Of a DNA stretch of 24,304 nt, positions 22,089-24,304 are shown piece by piece. A model generated the notes under the pieces. That model saw only the letters and a program-made list of their open reading frames with translations. It was not told the origin of the DNA and did no database searches. Every line of letters starts with the position of its first letter. Position 1 is the first letter of the stretch. Source of the DNA: CAYSND01 sp964642235 (lineage in GTDB: Bacteria > Bacteroidota > Bacteroidia > Bacteroidales > UBA932); NCBI GenBank assembly GCA_964642235.1, contig CAZXOP010000017.1:1-24304 (forward strand). The letters run 5' to 3'. Made by a program: the position numbers and the translations under genes.

Positions 22089-22988
22089 ATGCAGACAACA
22101 TCTAAGGTTTTTATGGTAAAACCTATCCGTTTTGGTTATAACCCCCAGACAGCAGGAAATAATGCCTTTCAAAAAAGAGGATTTGAGAAAGGGGCTCAGG
22201 ACAATGCATTACGTGAGTTTCTCTCATTTACTGCCCTTCTTAAAGCTAATGGGATAACTGTGGTGATGGCAGAGGATACTGAAATACCTTTTACTCCTGA
22301 CTCTATTTTTCCAAACAACTGGTTTTCAACCCATGACGATGGTACGCTAGTATTATACCCTATGTTTGCTCCTAATAGAAGGAAAGAGAGAAAGGAGGTT
22401 TTTCTTGATTTAATTAAGAAAAACATAAATGTTACAAGAGAAATTGATTTAACCTCCTGGGAGGAGAAAAACAAGTTCTTGGAAGGGACGGGGAGTATGA
22501 TTTTCAACAGAGAAAACAAAATTGTTTATGCTTGTCGCTCCCCTCGAACTGATGATGAAGTGATGGAAGATTTCTGTAATCAGCTCGGATATACACCTAT
22601 AATCTTCGATGCCACTGATGAAGATGGAAATCAAATTTATCATACTAATGTGATGATGTCTGTCGGCTCTCGCTTTGCCTTTATCTGTTTAGAGGCTATT
22701 CAAGATCTCGAACAGAGGGAGAAGGTAGTTAAAAGCTTAGAAGCCACCAGAAAGGAGATACTCGATATCACTTTTGATCAAATGGGTGATTTTCTCGGCA
22801 ACGTTATAGAGCTCCATAACGAGGAGGGGAAGAAATTTATCGTTATGTCTGCCACTGCACGTAAATCCCTCACAGAGGAGCAGAGGAAGAAACTCACCTC
22901 CTACTGCCGCCTCCTTTCACCTCAACTTGACTTTATAGAGGCTAATGGAGGTGGATCTGCCCGCTGTATGATAGCGGAGTTATTTTAG
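22089..22988 (+). CDS. ctlX: CtlX-type citrulline/arginine hydrolase (guanidino-modifying enzyme family)
   Basis: 299 residues of the arginine deiminase/DDAH superfamily. Catalytic features: IFPNNWFSTH (73-82), EGTGSMIF (132-139), a histidine at H185 (YHTNVMM) and the C-terminal nucleophile C293 in NGGGSARCM. The layout agrees best with the citrulline utilization hydrolase CtlX group, reported to release ornithine from citrulline. An arginine-dihydrolase-type or deiminase activity is possible. It is encoded 20 nt after rocD, which consumes ornithine, and this supports ornithine as product. Its stop overlaps that of the convergent YidE-type gene by 4 bp. Confidence 0.85.
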   Translation: MQTTSKVFMVKPIRFGYNPQTAGNNAFQKRGFEKGAQDNALREFLSFTALLKANGITVVMAEDTEIPFTPDSIFPNNWFSTHDDGTLVLYPMFAPNRRKERKEVFLDLIKKNINVTREIDLTSWEEKNKFLEGTGSMIFNRENKIVYACRSPRTDDEVMEDFCNQLGYTPIIFDATDEDGNQIYHTNVMMSVGSRFAFICLEAIQDLEQREKVVKSLEATRKEILDITFDQMGDFLGNVIELHNEEGKKFIVMSATARKSLTEEQRKKLTSYCRLLSPQLDFIEANGGGSARCMIAELF

Positions 22989-24304
22989 TATAACGCCATT
23001 ATCTGTGCAGCAAGTACCCTTAGGAACATAGTTAAAGGATAGACTGTGGCGTAAGCTACAGCTATATGCGATGAGTTAAGGGAGTTGTTGCTATATGCAA
23101 GTGCCACCGGATTAGTTTGACTGCCACATAACAGACCTGCCAACGAGAAGTAGTCGAGTTTCAAAACATAACGCCCGATTATCGCAGCTATGGAGATAGG
23201 GATAACGGTGATGAAAACACCATAAACTATCCACATATACCCTCCACCCACTATTGCATTTACAAATCCCTCTCCTGCACTTATCCCTACCGCTGCAAGG
23301 AAGAGTGAAATACCGACCTCACGCAACATCATATTGGCACTCATTGTGGTATAAGTAACCATTTTTAATTTGGGACCGAAATGGGCAATAAGGATGGCAA
23401 TAATTAGTGGTCCTCCTGCCAAACCGAGTTTTAGTGGCTGAGAGAGCCCCGGTATCATAATCGGAATAGAGCCTACTAATACTCCAAGGAAAATCCCCAA
23501 GAAAATAGGAATAAGGTTAGGATCTCTAAGTCTGGTTAGCTGATTACCAAGTAAGTCTCCTACTTTCCCTATAGACTCCTCGCTCCCTACCACAGTAACT
23601 CTATCCCCAAGCTGAAGCCTGAGTGCAGCAGTGGCCACCAAGTCAACCCCTGCTCTGGTTATCCTTGTAATATTAATCCCATATTGGGCACGTATATTTA
23701 ACTCTCCGAGAGTCTTTCCGTTTACTGCGGGTTTGGTTACCACCACTCTGCGAACTATAAGGCGTGTGTCGAGTTTCTCCCACTCCTCCTGATTCATCTC
23801 TATCTTCTTTCCAAGGAATGTGGAGATAGCCTCCTCATTGTCTTTTGAAGTTATAATCAAGAGCTTATCCCCCTCGTGTACTATGGAAGATGAGGTTGGA
23901 ATCTCCATATATTTATCAGGGTGATAAAGACGAGAGACCACAAATTCTCTATCGATGAGCTGGTCTATTTCATAAATAGACTTCCCGAAAACAGCACTAT
24001 TACAGATTTCAATAGCGATTTTAACTGCACTTGCCTTAGGCGCACTCTTCTTTTCTAACTCATCCCTCTCTTTATTAAGGTCCACCTTAAATAAAGGTCT
24101 CATAAAGATAATGGTCAATATCACCCCTAGAACCCCCATCGGGTAGGCAACTGCATACCCCATGGCAAGTGTGGCATCTTCCACTCCGGTTATATCGACT
24201 ATTGTCTGCTGGGCTGCTCCAAGACCGGGGGTATTGGTAACTGCACCCGACATAACTCCTATCATCGTATGGAAGGGTGTTCCGGTAATGAAATGGATTA
24301 CACA
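22985..24304 (-). CDS. YidE/AspT-type antiporter with RCK_C domains (partial, 5' end outside)
   Basis: At least 439 residues, C-terminal part only. The reading frame stays open to the right edge (CVIHFITGTPFHT precedes the first visible Met at 24265), so the true start is beyond the window. Visible parts: a membrane stretch with SGAVTNTPGLGAAQQ, typical of the aspartate-alanine antiporter/YidE family; two soluble TrkA-C (RCK_C) like domains between about 24080 and 23560; and a second set of membrane helices with CGSQTNPVALAYSN, the internally duplicated partner of the first motif. The family exchanges dicarboxylates or amino acids; the substrate here is unknown. It is convergent with ctlX with a 4-bp overlap and no terminator between. 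Confidence 0.88.
   Translation of the reverse strand, partial: CVIHFITGTPFHTMIGVMSGAVTNTPGLGAAQQTIVDITGVEDATLAMGYAVAYPMGVLGVILTIIFMRPLFKVDLNKERDELEKKSAPKASAVKIAIEICNSAVFGKSIYEIDQLIDREFVVSRLYHPDKYMEIPTSSSIVHEGDKLLIITSKDNEEAISTFLGKKIEMNQEEWEKLDTRLIVRRVVVTKPAVNGKTLGELNIRAQYGINITRITRAGVDLVATAALRLQLGDRVTVVGSEESIGKVGDLLGNQLTRLRDPNLIPIFLGIFLGVLVGSIPIMIPGLSQPLKLGLAGGPLIIAILIAHFGPKLKMVTYTTMSANMMLREVGISLFLAAVGISAGEGFVNAIVGGGYMWIVYGVFITVIPISIAAIIGRYVLKLDYFSLAGLLCGSQTNPVALAYSNNSLNSSHIAVAYATVYPLTMFLRVLAAQIMALY

Overview
The window looks like chromosomal DNA of a member of the Bacteroidota, probably order Bacteroidales and probably uncultured. The reasons are the protein families present (DUF3575, DUF5119, BACON and GLUG repeats, DUF4249, a TonB-dependent receptor with a carboxypeptidase-like regulatory domain), Bacteroidota-type promoters (TTTG, 19-21 nt, TAnnTTTG) ahead of many genes, and the absence of clear Shine-Dalgarno sequences. 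I see no phage, insertion sequence, CRISPR array or toxin module. The organism assignment is inference from family content, without a database search.

Layout. 1-2520 (minus): a fimbria-type surface operon of a DUF3575/OmpA-like protein, a DUF5119 lipoprotein and the first codons of a further secreted protein. 2695-3498 (plus): a patatin-like phospholipase. 3499-3891: two tandem copies of a promoter-to-terminator module that look like small RNA genes. 3892-6137: an oxidative stress locus, with a peroxiredoxin and a thioredoxin (minus) divergent from oxyR (plus) and an OxyR-like operator between them. 6207-8363 (plus): a large BACON/GLUG surface lipoprotein. 8364-9160: a gene-free, repeat-rich stretch with 93-bp direct repeats, a nested four-unit tandem array and a run of palindromes. 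9161-12820 (minus): a tRNA with a CAU anticodon (probably tRNA-Ile2) behind a short ribosomal operon rpsL-rpsG-fusA-rpsJ. 12835-19079 (minus): a tightly coupled four-gene outer-membrane operon (unknown secreted protein, TonB-dependent receptor, DUF4249 lipoprotein, and an MG2-like protein with a plug-like segment). 19170-22988: an amino-acid catabolism cluster with a YfcC-type carrier (minus) divergent from rocD and ctlX (plus). 22985-24304 (minus): the C-terminal part of a YidE/AspT-type transporter that runs off the right edge.

How the genes work together. OxyR (cysteines at 199 and 208, as in E. coli) probably senses peroxide and switches on the peroxiredoxin, which the adjacent thioredoxin could recycle. 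CtlX and RocD form a plausible citrulline (or arginine) to ornithine to glutamate-semialdehyde route, fed or drained by the YfcC carrier. The receptor operon probably makes one cell-envelope uptake or assembly complex with an unknown substrate.

The least explained parts are the tandem small-RNA-like modules at 3506-3876, the nested repeat array at 8409-8954, the receptor/DUF4249/MG2-plug operon, and the fact that the rpsL-rpsG-fusA-rpsJ block has lost its usual neighbours on both sides.
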